A stretch of DNA of 64,000 nt from the NCBI GenBank assembly GCA_942159475.1, contig OW804094.1, forward strand, positions 12,553,262 through 12,617,261, read 5' to 3'. The position numbers and the translations under genes were made by a program. Under the pieces are notes generated by a model. It ran no database searches, had not been told where the DNA came from, and was given only the letters and a program-made list of their open reading frames with translations. Shown here one piece after another: positions 1 to 10,550 of the stretch. The stretch is from Sthenelais limicola (Eukaryota; Annelida; Polychaeta; Phyllodocida; Sigalionidae). The stretch's first letter is position 1. Each line of letters starts with the position of its first letter.

Positions 1-1050
1 TGTACTGTCTACGCTAAGATCTTCCTATAGTATTCCTTTTAAATAATATTATAATATGAGAAAGACATAATATGATGACCGTGTAGTTACATATTCAAAA
101 ACAGTGAGTAGGTAAAGTGTAAATCTACATTTAATGTAACGTTTAAAGTCTTATAAATACATGTACCAAATGTCAAGACAGTGTATTAAATATATCCATG
201 CATATCTAAAGTCATCGAAATATAATTGTGGACTTTTAAAATGCATGTAACAAAGACTGTTAGACAACTGGAGAAATCCTCTTAGTCATTTAGATGGATT
301 GGAAAAGACTGGAACAGAATGTAGAACATAATATATTTAGGTTTTGACCATAATTAGGCTCCACTGACACTTTTCCCCTCTGTGGTCGTTGCGGTTTCAT
401 TCTGCACTGCATCGATAGCGGGAGACACTAGATCGACAGGATTTCCCGTTTCAAATGTTTGCTAATGGCAATTATACTCATTATTCCATCATGACACACT
501 AAATAATGACCATAAAACCTATCAGCATACTGTATATAACATTCTCTAAAACTTTCGGAGGTGAAAACTGCATTTTTGAGGCTTGGAGCACTCATGTCCA
601 GCTAAAGTTGACCCACATTATGGCAAGCCGCGGCTAGCGCCGTGACGTCAGTGAATACTATGTATAGGTTCTTTATAATAATTAGTATATGACAATAACT
701 ATAAAATGGGATATTAGCTGCAATAAGCACGCAGTCTATTGGATCCCTGCATATAATAACTGTTAGCGCAGCTTTAACTTGTCAACACTATAAAATAACA
801 TCTTTTGATATTTAGATGATAAGTATATACATCATGGCAGGATCACAAATCAGCAGCTCCCAGCGTTACCTCCATGGGAGCCATTAACACTCCCTCTATG
901 CCCCATTCACTGCACATTTCTAAAGGCTTTTATACTATTTGATTTGAATATCATCATTAATAGAAAAAAAGCTTTAGAAAAAATATGGCAATTACAGTAC
1001 AGGTGTAACGTTTACCCACAACTCATACTCAGATGCTATCTCAGGTATGC
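1..1050. other. AT-rich spacer, no gene seen
   Basis: I see no open frame with coding character and no repeat shared with the rest of the window. A consensus cAMP-response element, TGACGTCA, lies at 642-649, but there is no gene next to it, so it may be chance. Confidence 0.5.
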
Positions 1051-3180
1051 TGGGGGCCTGGTGTATAAACTAAGGAAAGGCAGGGGCCTGTTGTATAAAC
1101 TAAGGAAAGGCAGGGGCCTGTTGTATAAGCTAAGGAAAGGCAGGGGCCTGTTGTATAAGGTAAGGAAAGGCAGGGGCCTGTTATATAAGGTAAGGAAAGG
1201 CAGGGGCATGTTGTATAAGGTAAGGAAAGGCAGGGCCCTGTTGTATAAGGTAAGGAAAGGCAGGGGCCTGTTGTATAAGCTAAGGAAAGGCAGGGGTCTG
1301 TTGTATAAGCTAAGGAAAGGCAGGGGTCTGTCGTATAAGGTAAGGAAAGGCAGGGGCCTGGTGTATAAGGTAAGGAAAGGCAGGGGCCTGGTGTATAAGG
1401 TAAGGAAAGGCAGGGACCTGTTGTATAAGGTAAGGAAAGGCAGGGGCCTGGTGTATAAGGTAAGGAAAGGCAGGGGTCTGTTGTATAAGGTAAGGAAAGG
1501 CAGGGGTCTGGTGTTTAAGGTAAGGAAAGGCAGGGGCCTGGTGTATAAGGTAAGGAAAGGCAGGGGTCTGTTGTATAAGGTAAGGAAAGGCAGGGGTCTG
1601 GTGTATAAGGTAAGGAAAGGCAGGGGTCTGGTGTATAAGCTAAGGAAAGGCAGGGGCCTGTTGTATAAGCTAAGGAAAGGCAGGGGTCTGGTGTATAAGG
1701 TAAGGAAAGGCAGGAGCCTGTTGTATAAAGTAAGGAAAGGCAGGGGCCTGTTGTATAAGCTAAGGAAAGGCAGGGGCCTGGTGTATAAGCTAAGGAAGGG
1801 CAGGGGCCTGTTGTATAAGTTAAGGAAAGGCAGGGGCCTTTTGTATAAGCTAAGGAAAGGCAGGGGTCTGGTGTATAAGGTAAGGAAAGGCAGGGGCCTG
1901 GTGTATAAGGTAAGGAAAGGCAGGGGCCTTTTGTATAAGCTAAGGAAAGGCAGGGGTCTGTTGTATAAGCTAAGGAAAGGCAGGGGTCTGTTGTATAAGC
2001 TCAGAAAAGGCAGGGGCCTTTTGTATAAGCTAAGGAAAGGCAGGGGTCTGTTGTATAAGCTAAGGAAAGGCAGGGGTCTGTTGTATAAGCTAAGGAAAGG
2101 CTGGAGCCTGTTGTATAAGTTAAGGAAAGGCAGGGGCCTGGTGTATAAGCTAAGGAAGGGCAGGGGCATGTTGTATAAGCTAAGGAAAGGCAGGGGCCTG
2201 GTGTATAAGCTAAGGAAAGGCAGGGGTCTGTTGTATAAGCTAAGGAAAGGCAGGGGCCTGTTGTATAAGCTACGGAAAGGCAGGGGCCTGTTGTATAAGC
2301 TAAGGAAAGGCTGGGGCCTGTTGTATAAGCTTAGGAAAGGCAGGGGCCTGGTGTATAAACTAAGGAAAGGCAGGGGCCTGGTGTATAAGCTAAGGAAGGG
2401 CAGGGGCCTGGTGTATAAGCTAAGGAAGGGTAGGGGCCTGTTGTACAAGCTAAGGAAAGGCAGGGGCCTGGTGTATAAGCTAAGGAAGGGCAGGGGTCTG
2501 TTGTATAAGCTAAGGAAAGGCAGGGGCCTGGTGTATAAGCTAAGGAAGGGCAGGGGTCTGTTGTATAAGCTAAGGAAAGGCAGGGGTCTGTTGTATAAGC
2601 TCAGAAAAGGCAGGGGCCTTTTGTATAAGCTAAGGAAAGGCAGGGGTATGTTGTATAAGCTAAGGAAAGGCAGGGGTCTGTTGTATAAGCTAAGGAAAGG
2701 CTGGAGCCTGTTCTATAAGTTAAGGAAAGGCAGGGGCCTGGTGTATAAGCTAAGGAAAGGCAGGGGCATGTTGTATAAGCTAAGGAAAGGCAGGGGCCTG
2801 GTGTATAAGCTAAGGAAAGGCAGGGGTCTGTTGTATAAGCTAAGGAAAGGCAGGGGTCTGTTGTATAAGCTAAGGAAAGGCAGGGGCCTGTTGTATAAGG
2901 TAAGGAAAGGCTGGGGCCTGTTGTATAAGCTTAGGAAAGGCAGGGGCCTGGTGTATAAACTAAGGAAAGGCAGGGGCCTGGTGTATAAGCTAAGGAAGGG
3001 CAGGGGCCTGGTGTATAAGCTAAGGAAGGGCAGGGGCCTGTTGTACAAGCTAAGGAAAGGCAGGGGCCTGGTGTATAAGCTAAGGAAGGGCAGGGGTCTG
3101 TTGTATAAGCTAAGGAAAGGCAGGGGCCTGGTGTATAAGCTAAGGAAGGGCAGGGGCCTGTTGTATAAGCTAAGGAAAGG
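1051..3180 (+). repeat. 30-bp minisatellite, about 71 tandem copies
   Basis: The unit is CAGGGGCCTGTTGTATAAGC followed by TAAGGAAAGG. Variation is concentrated at a few positions: C/T at unit position 7, T/G at 11 and C/G at 20. The phase is unbroken over 2.1 kb. Because 30 is divisible by three, long frames stay open on both strands: GRGLLYKLRK repeats on +, and a proline/leucine/tyrosine-rich decapeptide on -. The longest + frame (944-3268) opens on TTG, and the longest - frame also opens on TTG. Both look like artefacts of the repeat. A secreted repetitive protein cannot be formally excluded, but there is no signal peptide, no splice evidence and no unique coding flank. Confidence 0.95.
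1981..3180 (+). repeat. 600-bp higher-order tandem duplication inside the minisatellite
   Basis: Positions 1981-2580 and 2581-3180 match unit for unit over 20 units, including rare diagnostic variants. These are the TCAGAAAAGG unit (1981 and 2581), the CTGGAGCCTG unit (2101 and 2701), the GGGGCATG unit (2161 and 2761), the CTTAGG unit (2320 and 2920) and the TTGTACAAGC unit (2441 and 3041). This shows a recent 20-unit duplication rather than unit-by-unit growth. Confidence 0.9.
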
Positions 3181-3230
3181 ATTTGCTTGTGGGAATCCTA
3201 CACCTGTAGGATGGGACAAAGTTCTTTCCA
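3181..3230 (+). repeat. 3' flank of minisatellite, homologous to downstream inverted copies
   Basis: The array ends in ATTTGCTTGTGGGAATCCTA. The reverse strand at about 3530-3600 reads unit, then GGAA, then CTGGGAATTCCTACAC, and at about 3670-3740 it reads unit, then CTGTGGGAAT. The array flank and these two loci therefore share sequence beyond the unit itself. Confidence 0.6.
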
Positions 3231-3309
3231 GTCTTTTTGTGGTTTATTTCAATACAATATTTAAATGAATAATTCGGGAAAAAAAACGCATATCCATCAT
3301 GGATGTTTT

Positions 3310-3471
3310 AGTCTAGGCTCAGAGCCTCTCAGATCAGATAGGAATGGTATGTCAATGATTGGACGCCTTTTGCGCTAACGCCTTTCCAAGCCCTGGAATA
3401 TATTATGACATTTTGCGGTTTGGAGCAAGAGGCTTTCCACCAATTCGAAGGGAATCTCTGAGCTTAGACTG
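3310..3471 (-). mobile_element. Family D MITE copy
   Basis: It begins AGTCTAGGCTCAGAGCCTC and ends CTCTGAGCTTAGACT. The interior carries the family hallmarks GATCAGATAGGAATGGTATG and ACATTTTGCGGTTTGGAGC. No coding capacity. Confidence 0.8.
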
Positions 3472-3565
3472 ACGTGAAAAGTCCCATACGCACAATGGTG
3501 GGTAGGAATGTTTATTCCTACCCACCAAAGGTGCTGGAAAGTGTAGGAATTCCCAGTCAAGTTTC

Positions 3566-3742
3566 CATTCCTTATCTTATACAACAGGCCCCAGGCCCTC
3601 TTCCTACATGCTATTCCCAGCTGGTAGAAATAACCTATACACACATTTGTATTCTTACCCACTGAAGGAAGGGGAAAAGCGAAGAAATTCCCACAGACAA
3701 TGTTCCTCTCCTTATCTTGTACAACAGGCCCCTGGCATTTCA
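3566..3742 (-). repeat. Two inverted single copies of the minisatellite unit
   Basis: CCTTATCTTATACAACAGGC at about 3569 and CCTTATCTTGTACAACAGGC at about 3711 are reverse-complement matches to the 30-bp unit. They are about 140 bp apart and embedded in partly similar flanks (GGAATTCCCA and GAAATTCCCA). Confidence 0.7.
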
Positions 3743-3784
3743 GCACGTATTACTGCAATGACTGCTGTTGATTGGGATATATAT

Positions 3785-4009
3785 GGGTCAGATTTTCTGA
3801 AAATGTACAATTGGCAGCTGTACACATTTAGTAAATTCTGCGGCAATTTGGTCAATACTAGGTAAATTCGAAAATATTCGGCATTGCATTGATTCTAGCA
3901 ATCTGTTTGGTTAGGTTGAACTGTATTTTGAACTTTATTTTCGTCTGAAATTTGGGTTATTTGAGAGGATTGGCGAAGATGAATTGTACATTTTCAGAAA
4001 ATCTTACCC
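3785..4009 (+). mobile_element. Family A MITE copy
   Basis: Full-length copy with the ends GGGTCAGATTTTCTGAAAAT and ATTTTCAGAAAATCTTACCC. It is flanked on both sides by ATATATAT, which is simple sequence and so weak evidence for an 8-bp target duplication. Confidence 0.9.
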
Positions 4010-4454
4010 ATATATATGCCCTCAGTCAAACATCCTTTAAGAACCGCCTCAAGCAAGATGTACAACTCCGAGGACCACCTTGGCGTTTTCAAAAAAGAAT
4101 TATATTATTAAACTGAAAGAAGCCTTCAGAAAAATAACCCTGTCACCAACCAACCTCTAAATATATGGATGTTGGTGCGGATATTTCAACTCCGGATGTT
4201 AATACAGAATTCGGGCATATTTCAACGCAATTTTATTGCAAAACCGTCTCAAAAGACATCGTAGAAACACAGGAATGCTTTTAAGAAAGCCGACTAAAAC
4301 CCAGAAGCTAGTTCTAAATGATGGTATAAATAATATTGAGAGTACCGACCTGAGGTGCAATAGTTTTAAAGTGACAAGGGGGAGACAACACAGACTGCTG
4401 TTATAAATTATTCACACTAAGGAAGTCCACCTTCTATTGTCAAATAATGTACGT

Positions 4455-5053
4455 GGGTCAGATCGTCAGAAAATGTACAATCGGCAGCTATATACATTTA
4501 CAGTCTCGGTCCAAAGTTGAGAAAGAGCCTTCAAACGAAGGCAAATCCTCTTGCCCCAAACCGCAAAGTGCCATTATAATTCCATTAAGACCGTAAAATG
4601 TATTTCCATTAAAACGCCGTGTTCTAGACCAGAAAACCGAAAACAGCAAGGTAAGATAGAGTCTAGGCCCAAAGTTGAAAGAGTCCCTTCAAACGAAGGG
4701 AAAGCCTCTCGCCTCAAACCACAAAGAGTCATTAGAATTCCATTAGGACCGCAAAATGTCATTATAATCTGATTAAAACGCCGAGTTCTAGGATAAGAAA
4801 CCGATTAGCAAGGTAGGCTGACATACCATTCTCATCTGATCTGAGGGTTTGGACCTAGAGTGTTTAGTAAATTCTGCCAAAATTGACTGAAACATGATAA
4901 ATACTGGACATATCTGAGTATATTTGGTATAGAATTGATTCAAAGGATGTGTTTGGTTATGTTGAATCGTGTTTTGAATCTCATTTTTGCGTTTAATTTG
5001 TGTTTTTTTAGAGTTTCTAAATCTGAATTGTGCATTTTCTGGAGATTTCACCC
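4455..5053 (+). mobile_element. Family A MITE copy split by a family D insertion
   Basis: The left part is 4455-4500 and the right part 4863-5053, ending GAGATTTCACCC. The direct repeat ATGTACGT lies immediately outside both ends (4447-4454 and 5054-5061), an 8-bp match that most other copies do not show. Confidence 0.88.
4501..4862. mobile_element. Family D MITE, partly doubled, inserted in family A
   Basis: Starts CAGTCTCGGTCCAAAG and ends TTTGGACCTAGAGTG. A second internal start (GTCTAGGCCCAAAG, about 4661) shows an internal duplication of the left half. The host family A sequence reads ...ATTTAGTAAATT in other copies and TTTA is repeated on both sides here, proving a 4-bp target duplication. 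Confidence 0.88.
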
Positions 5054-5377
5054 ATGTACGTGGGGTACTTCCCGTGCGGAGTCTTAAAGGTGTTAAGAGA
5101 CGGGAAAATGTGAAGAACAACTTATCGCAAATCTCATTTTCCTGTATTTAATACCAGCGGGTCATACCCTATAGTATTATTACACGCCTTATCAGTGCGA
5201 TAAATATCGAAGTGTCCTTGGGTCCGTGCGTTAATGTTGTTTCAATGCTCATTTAAATGTATACAGTGTAGTAGCACCTGAATGATGGCGGGGAGGGAAC
5301 ATGGCAGTAATGGATTCTGGAATGTTGAGTGTGCAAGAAGCAGAATAAAATATATATTCTCTATTGATCATGCGTGT

Positions 5378-6026
5378 GGGGGAAATCTCTTGAAATTGTA
5401 CAATTTCCCTCCTTCACCAATCCTCTGCAATAACTCAAATTGTAGACAAAAATGAGACTCAAATTACAGTTCAACATAAACGAACAGATATTCTGATATC
5501 CCCAATACCAAATATACTCAGATATACCTAATATTTATCATTTTTCAGTCTGATTTAGCAGAATTTACTAAATGACATGTCTTTCAGGAAAATGAGTCAT
5601 AAGTCGCAAAAAAACAGATTTTGAGATACCATTATATTTGAAAGGATGACATCAAGCCGATTACAATGATAGTAAACAGTCTAATAATCTTATAAGTATT
5701 TCTAGATTTTAAGTTTAATGTTTTCGTTTTTGAAAAGAAAGTTTCCAATATTTCTGGGGGTCAATAAACACTAAAGTAACTAAATGTAATCCATATGAGG
5801 ACCTTTAAAACTAAAGGATAAATTACATACATTGTCGTGAAATTCGATACATCGATTGATATATCTATAAGTGATAAACTCCCCCAAAATCAGAACATAC
5901 CAATAATGTGATCTTGTGAAAAAACACTTTGAAAAATATCAATTTTGCACTTATGACTAATTTTCCTGAAACAGATAACATTAATGTGTAGAGCTGGTGA
6001 TTGTACATTTTCAGACGTACCTACCC
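5378..6026 (-). mobile_element. Family A MITE copy split by a family E insertion
   Basis: The reverse-oriented family A sequence runs to ...GCAGAATTTACTAAATG. It is interrupted at about 5575-5982 by family E and resumes at ATGTGTAGAGCTGGTGATTG, ending CCTACCC. Confidence 0.85.
5575..5982. mobile_element. Family E MITE copy nested in family A
   Basis: Begins ACATGTCTTTCAGGAAAATG and ends with the inverted equivalent ATTTTCCTGAAACAGATAAC. The interior shares ATAGTAAACA, AGTAAAGTAACTAAATG and other blocks with the other E copies. No coding capacity. Confidence 0.82.
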
Positions 6027-6187
6027 ATCATAAAGGGCTATACATAGGGCCTTGGGGGCGGGATATACTTCAGCATCCATTATTATTGGACATAAGTTAG
6101 AGTTTATATAGGTTAAGTATGCCAACCGTCAATGGTTTCTCTGTGAATTATGACGAGCAGATATAATATGGCCGCCTTGCCTCACAT

Positions 6188-6422
6188 GGGTCAGGTCACC
6201 AGAAAGTGTACAATCAGCAGCTGTTCACATTAAGTAAATTCTGGTAAATCCGACTGAAAAATGATAAATACTGGGTTTATCTGAGTATATTTGGTATCGA
6301 GTTGACTTATAACATGTGTTTGGTTGTGTTGAATTGTGTTTTGAGTCTCATTTCTGTATTAAATTCGGGTTATTTGGGAGGGTTTCTGGAGGTGAATCAT
6401 GCATTTTCTGAGAATTTCACCC
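6188..6422 (+). mobile_element. Family A MITE copy (subfamily 2)
   Basis: Ends GGGTCAGGTCACC and GAATTTCACCC, flanked by the 4-bp duplication ACAT. The interior carries the subfamily-2 hallmarks TGTGTTTGGTTGTGTTGAAT and TTATTTGGGAGGGTTTCTGG. Confidence 0.9.
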
Positions 6423-6522
6423 ACATACACCTTCCATACCATACACTCCCCCTCCGTCCATCTCCCGCAAACCATTCAGTTATCAGGCATAATCGACATT
6501 GTATGGAATTCAACAAATATTT

Positions 6523-7131
6523 GAGTCAGATCATCATAAAGTGTAAAACCGCCTTCAGCAATCCTTTCAAATAACTCAAATTAAAGCCAGAAATGAGACT
6601 GAAAATACAGAACAACTTAACTGAAAATATTCTTTGAATAAAGACACGAAGAAATATACACAGATATATCTATTATATTTATCATTTAGAGCAGAATTTA
6701 GCAGAATTTATTAAAGATATGTGATGTGTTCCAGGAAAATGAGTCATAAGTCGCAAAATTGATATTTTTCAAGGTGTTTTTTCACAGGATCTCTTTATCA
6801 AAATGTTCTGATTTTTATAGGGTTTAATCCTTATAGTCATATGAATCCATGTAACAAATTTGGGAACATTGTATCAAATATATCCTTGCGTTTTGAAGGC
6901 CTTCGTATGGAGTATACTTAGTTACTTTACTGGTAATTACCCATCCAGAAACATTGCAAACTGGTTTTTCTTTTCAAAATAAAAATATCAAACTTAAAAT
7001 ATAGAAATATGTCCAAGTGTTAACTATCATTGGAATCGGCTTGATCTCCTCTTTTCAAATATGGTACTCATTTTCACATCACATCACATCACATATACAT
7101 GCCGATTGTACATTTTCGAAGAACCTGACCC
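6523..7131 (-). mobile_element. Family A MITE copy split by a family E insertion
   Basis: The left part starts GAGTCAGATCATC and the right part ends GAACCTGACCC. Family E occupies 6721-7092, within a few bases of the position it occupies in the copy at 5378-6026. Confidence 0.85.
6721..7092. mobile_element. Family E MITE copy nested in family A
   Basis: Starts GTGATGTGTTCCAGGAAAAT and ends in ACATCACATCACATCAC. ATAT is repeated on both sides. A small ATCAC expansion has occurred at the right end. Confidence 0.82.
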
Positions 7132-7399
7132 AGTCAAGCATAGGGTGGGGGCGTGGAAATAGAAATTGGCAAAATATGTAGTGGAATATAGCATCCATCA
7201 TCCAAGGTAAACACATGGGAAAGCCCCGAGTCTTAGACATGACAGAAAATATTCTTTGAATAAAGACACTAACAAATAGACTCAGAAATATCCATAGAAA
7301 ATTTAGAAATTGGCAAAATGTGGTGGAATATGGAGAGTTCATCAGGGAAGGTAAACATAAGGGGAAGCCTGCAGACTTAGATCCTGGGTCTAGCATGTG

Positions 7400-7633
7400 G
7401 ATGACATTTTCAGAAAATGTACAATTAACAGATGTTCACATTTAGTAAATTCTGTTAAATGAAGCTGCAATTTGGTCAATACTAGGTACATTCGAGTATA
7501 TTCTGCTTTGCATTGATTCTAGCAATCGGTTTAGTTAGGTTGAACTGTGTTTTGAACTTTATTTTCGTCTGAGATTTGGGTTATTTGAGAAGATTGGTGA
7601 AGGTGAATTGTACATTTTCTGAAAATCTGACCC
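7400..7633 (+). mobile_element. Family A MITE copy (subfamily 1)
   Basis: Degenerate left end (GATGACATTTTCAG) and intact right end (GAAAATCTGACCC). The interior includes AATTTGGTCAATACTAGGTA and TTGAACTGTGTTTTGAACTT. Confidence 0.85.
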
Positions 7634-7648
7634 ACGTCCTATACTCGT

Positions 7649-7875
7649 GGGTGAAATTTCCAGAAAATGCACAATTCATATTTAGAAACCCTCCCAAATA
7701 AGCCGAATTTAATACAAAAATGAGACTCAAAATACAATCCAACATAACCAAACATATGCTTTGAGTCAAGGCAATGCCGAATATAATTCAGATATAGCTA
7801 GTTTTAATCATTTTTCAGTCAAATTTAGCAGAATTTACTAAATGTGTAGAGTTGTCATTTTCTGAAAATCTGACC
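7649..7875 (-). mobile_element. Family A MITE copy (subfamily 2)
   Basis: Starts GGGTGAAATTTCCAG only 15 bp after the preceding A copy and ends GAAAATCTGACC. Confidence 0.85.
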
Positions 7876-8010
7876 AATGTATTAAAAATAGAGGAATTGA
7901 GTATGTGGTGACAACTCTTGTCGCGCGGGGTATATTGAAGTAAGATAATATGAAGTCGGTTAGGACGTGTGTCACTGAGTATTGCTACCATCATCTGGTT
8001 TAAATAATCT

Positions 8011-8240
8011 GGGTGAGTCGCCAGAAAATGTACAATTCACCTTCAACAATCCTCTCAAATACCCCCAATTTCAGACGAAAATACAGTTCAAAATACAGTT
8101 CAACCTAACCAAGCAGATTGCTAGAATGCAATGCCGAATATACTCGAATTAACTTTGTTTTGACCAAATTGCAGCCTAACTTAGCAGAATTTACTAAATG
8201 TGTACAGCTGCCAATTGTACATTTTCTGAGAATCTGACCC
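8011..8240 (-). mobile_element. Family A MITE copy
   Basis: Ends GGGTGAGTCGCCAG and GAGAATCTGACCC, with the 4-bp duplication ATCT on both sides. Confidence 0.9.
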
Positions 8241-8340
8241 ATCTTCCAATACAACCTTCATTAAAGTTGTATTCTCTACTAATAAGACAAAAACTTTTAC
8301 CAGATTTATTCATATATAGAGAGAACGGAACATGCCACAA

Positions 8341-8439
8341 GTAATAAAAAAATTATTGAACGAGATTTTTCCGTGTAAGCACAATGCCATAGGTAGAGTG
8401 CTTACATGGACCAATCAAGTCCAATAATTTTTTTATTAC
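8341..8439. mobile_element. Short hairpin MITE of 99 bp
   Basis: GTAATAAAAAAATTATTG at 8341-8358 is exactly inverted as CAATAATTTTTTTATTAC at 8422-8439. An inner pair, GTGTAAGCAC and GTGCTTACA, extends the symmetry. No coding capacity and no other copy seen. Confidence 0.6.
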
Positions 8440-8995
8440 GATGCTGAATTCCATTCTATATTTATCATATGCGTATAAAATTTGATCTAATATCATCAGA
8501 TATCACTGAAAAAATATGAAACAAGTATATGAGACAGTCCAAGCACCCCTGACTCTGTCTATTTTTTTTATTTATTTTTTAAGACAGTACATCCATTTCA
8601 TGACCTCGCGGTGAGGCGATTTTATGGCCACCTGCCTTACATAATATACAATTTTTACATATTCGTAATAAATTTGATATCTTATTTCATTTTTACATAA
8701 ACAGTCAAAGGTAGAACTTTATTGTTTTTACAAATAAAGTTGATTAATCTATTCAGTCATTTTCAGTTGGTCGAGGGGGCCGGGTGTTTTTTTGTTTCAA
8801 AAAGTAGAAAATCTTTCGCATTGACCAAAGTTAACTGAGACTGCAACTTTAACCAAAGTGCTATGTACCAATAAAATGTCCATTAATCACGGGTATGAAT
8901 ATGGACGGTGGGGAAAGAAGACTCTTGCTTATCTTACAACAGTTCTAATGCAATTGATACCCGCAGCACGTATAGCTGCCATGATATACTCTCAC

Positions 8996-9230
8996 GGGTC
9001 AGATGTTCAGAAAATGTACAATTCGCCTTCACCAATCTTCTCATATCATCCTAATTTTAGACGAAAATAAAGTTCAAAATACAGTTCAACCTAACCAAAC
9101 AGATTGCTAGAATCAATGCAATGCTGAATATACTCGAATTTACCTAGTATTGACCACATTTCCGCCTAATTTAGCAGAATTCACTAAATGTGTACAGCTG
9201 CCAATTGTACATTTTCTGAAAATCTTACCC
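8996..9230 (-). mobile_element. Family A MITE copy (subfamily 1)
   Basis: Ends GGGTCAGATGTTCAG and GAAAATCTTACCC. Well-preserved interior. Confidence 0.9.
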
Positions 9231-9530
9231 ATGTGCTCCCTTCAGACACACAAGTGCTTCCTTCATACACACAAGCACTCCCTTGTCCGATCAACTTCTC
9301 ATCAGGGAAACTTGATAAAAAAAAGTTTTCTAACCCAGAATGAAATCATTCTTGGAGAATTGTGTTTTTGTACATGTTTTATTTCTCGCTATGTAGGAGG
9401 CCCCTCGTAAAACCATAGAGGCTGGTAATTTTACACAGCTGAGGCTTGACTTTATAGTTGTTTCCGTGGCCATGTTTTGTGTTTAGCTCTATTATTACTC
9501 TATTTACCAATACCTGCCTTGTCATCCTAA

Positions 9531-9752
9531 GCGTCAGAGTTTCAGAAAATGTACAATTCTCCTCAAATAACCCAAATTTTAGACGAAAATAAAGTTCAAA
9601 ATACAGTTCAACCTACCCAAACAGATTGCTAAAATCAATGTTATGCCGAATATACTCGAAGTTACCTAGTATTGACCAAGTTACCGCCTAACTCAGTAAA
9701 ATTTACTAAATGTGTAGAGCTGCCAATTGTGCATTTTCTTAAAATCTGCCCC
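9531..9752 (-). mobile_element. Family A MITE copy (subfamily 1)
   Basis: Slightly decayed left end (GCGTCAGAGTTTCAG); right end TAAAATCTGCCCC. Confidence 0.82.
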
Positions 9753-9801
9753 CTAAACTCGTTACACTGCTCCTCTGTTTTGATGACTTCTTTCTTGCCC
9801 T

Positions 9802-10011
9802 CAGTCTAGGCTCAAAGATGAGAGAGACCCTTCAAACTGAGGGAAAGCCTCGCGCTTCAAACAGCAAGGTGCCATTCTGATTCCATTACCACCACAAAAT
9901 GGCATTATAATCCCATTAGAAGGCCGAGTAGTCTACTAGGCCAGATAACCGATTAGCTTCCAATCACTGACATACCATTCTTATCTGATCTGAAGGTTTG
10001 GACCTATATTG
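9802..10011 (+). mobile_element. Family D MITE copy
   Basis: Starts CAGTCTAGGCTCAAAGATGA and ends GGACCTATATTG. CCCT is duplicated at 9798-9801 and 10012-10015. Confidence 0.88.
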
Positions 10012-10176
10012 CCCTCTCTTAAAACCTTGGTTAAAATTCAGGATAATTTGACTATTTCATTTGTAATACAAATAATAAAGCCCGTATTCTACCGAACTCG
10101 ATGCTTTAATACGGATTGGAAACCGATAAGATAAGGGAAATGATATTATGGGATGATCCGATCCTATAACACATGT

Positions 10177-10400
10177 ACAATCTAGGCTCAGAGTTGAGAA
10201 AGTCCCTTCAAACTGAGGGAAAGAAGCATCTCGCTCCAAACTGGAAAATGCAGACTAGACTGCAGTATCCATATGACAGAAAAATCGACTTCAGTATGAT
10301 AAGCCCATCTCTACCATCCTAATTGGATTTTAATGAGATGTTGTGGTCAGTTTCCCTTAGTTTGAAAATAGGGTTTGTGATAGGGTCTGAGCCTAGACTG
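10177..10400 (+). mobile_element. Family D-like element with a divergent centre
   Basis: The ends CAATCTAGGCTCAGAGTTGA and TCTGAGCCTAGACTG match family D. The middle (about 10245-10370) does not carry the usual GCAAAATG...GATCAGAT block, so this is a variant or a chimera. Confidence 0.7.
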
Positions 10401-10550
10401 CCCAACACAACCCACCACTGCACCAATCTCTCCACACCAATCTCAGATGGAACACGCTACATTTCACACGGTATCAATGTCCAGCAGAAACTGATTTAGC
10501 TTTCATGAACCTGACATTGAACACGCCATAATAATAGCCGCGGCCCGCCA

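Noticed and set aside
1051..3180. CRISPR-like regular repeats
   Set aside because: The repeats are head to tail with no unique spacers, and the context is eukaryotic.
944..3268. 774-codon + frame as a repetitive protein gene
   Set aside because: It opens on TTG and consists of the 30-bp minisatellite. The antisense strand is equally open, and there are no unique coding flanks or splice signals.
6302..6574. Recurrent small frames such as CLVVLNCVLSLI..LNSGYLGGFL
   Set aside because: The same peptide appears wherever family A subfamily 2 lies in that frame. It is a by-product of the MITE.
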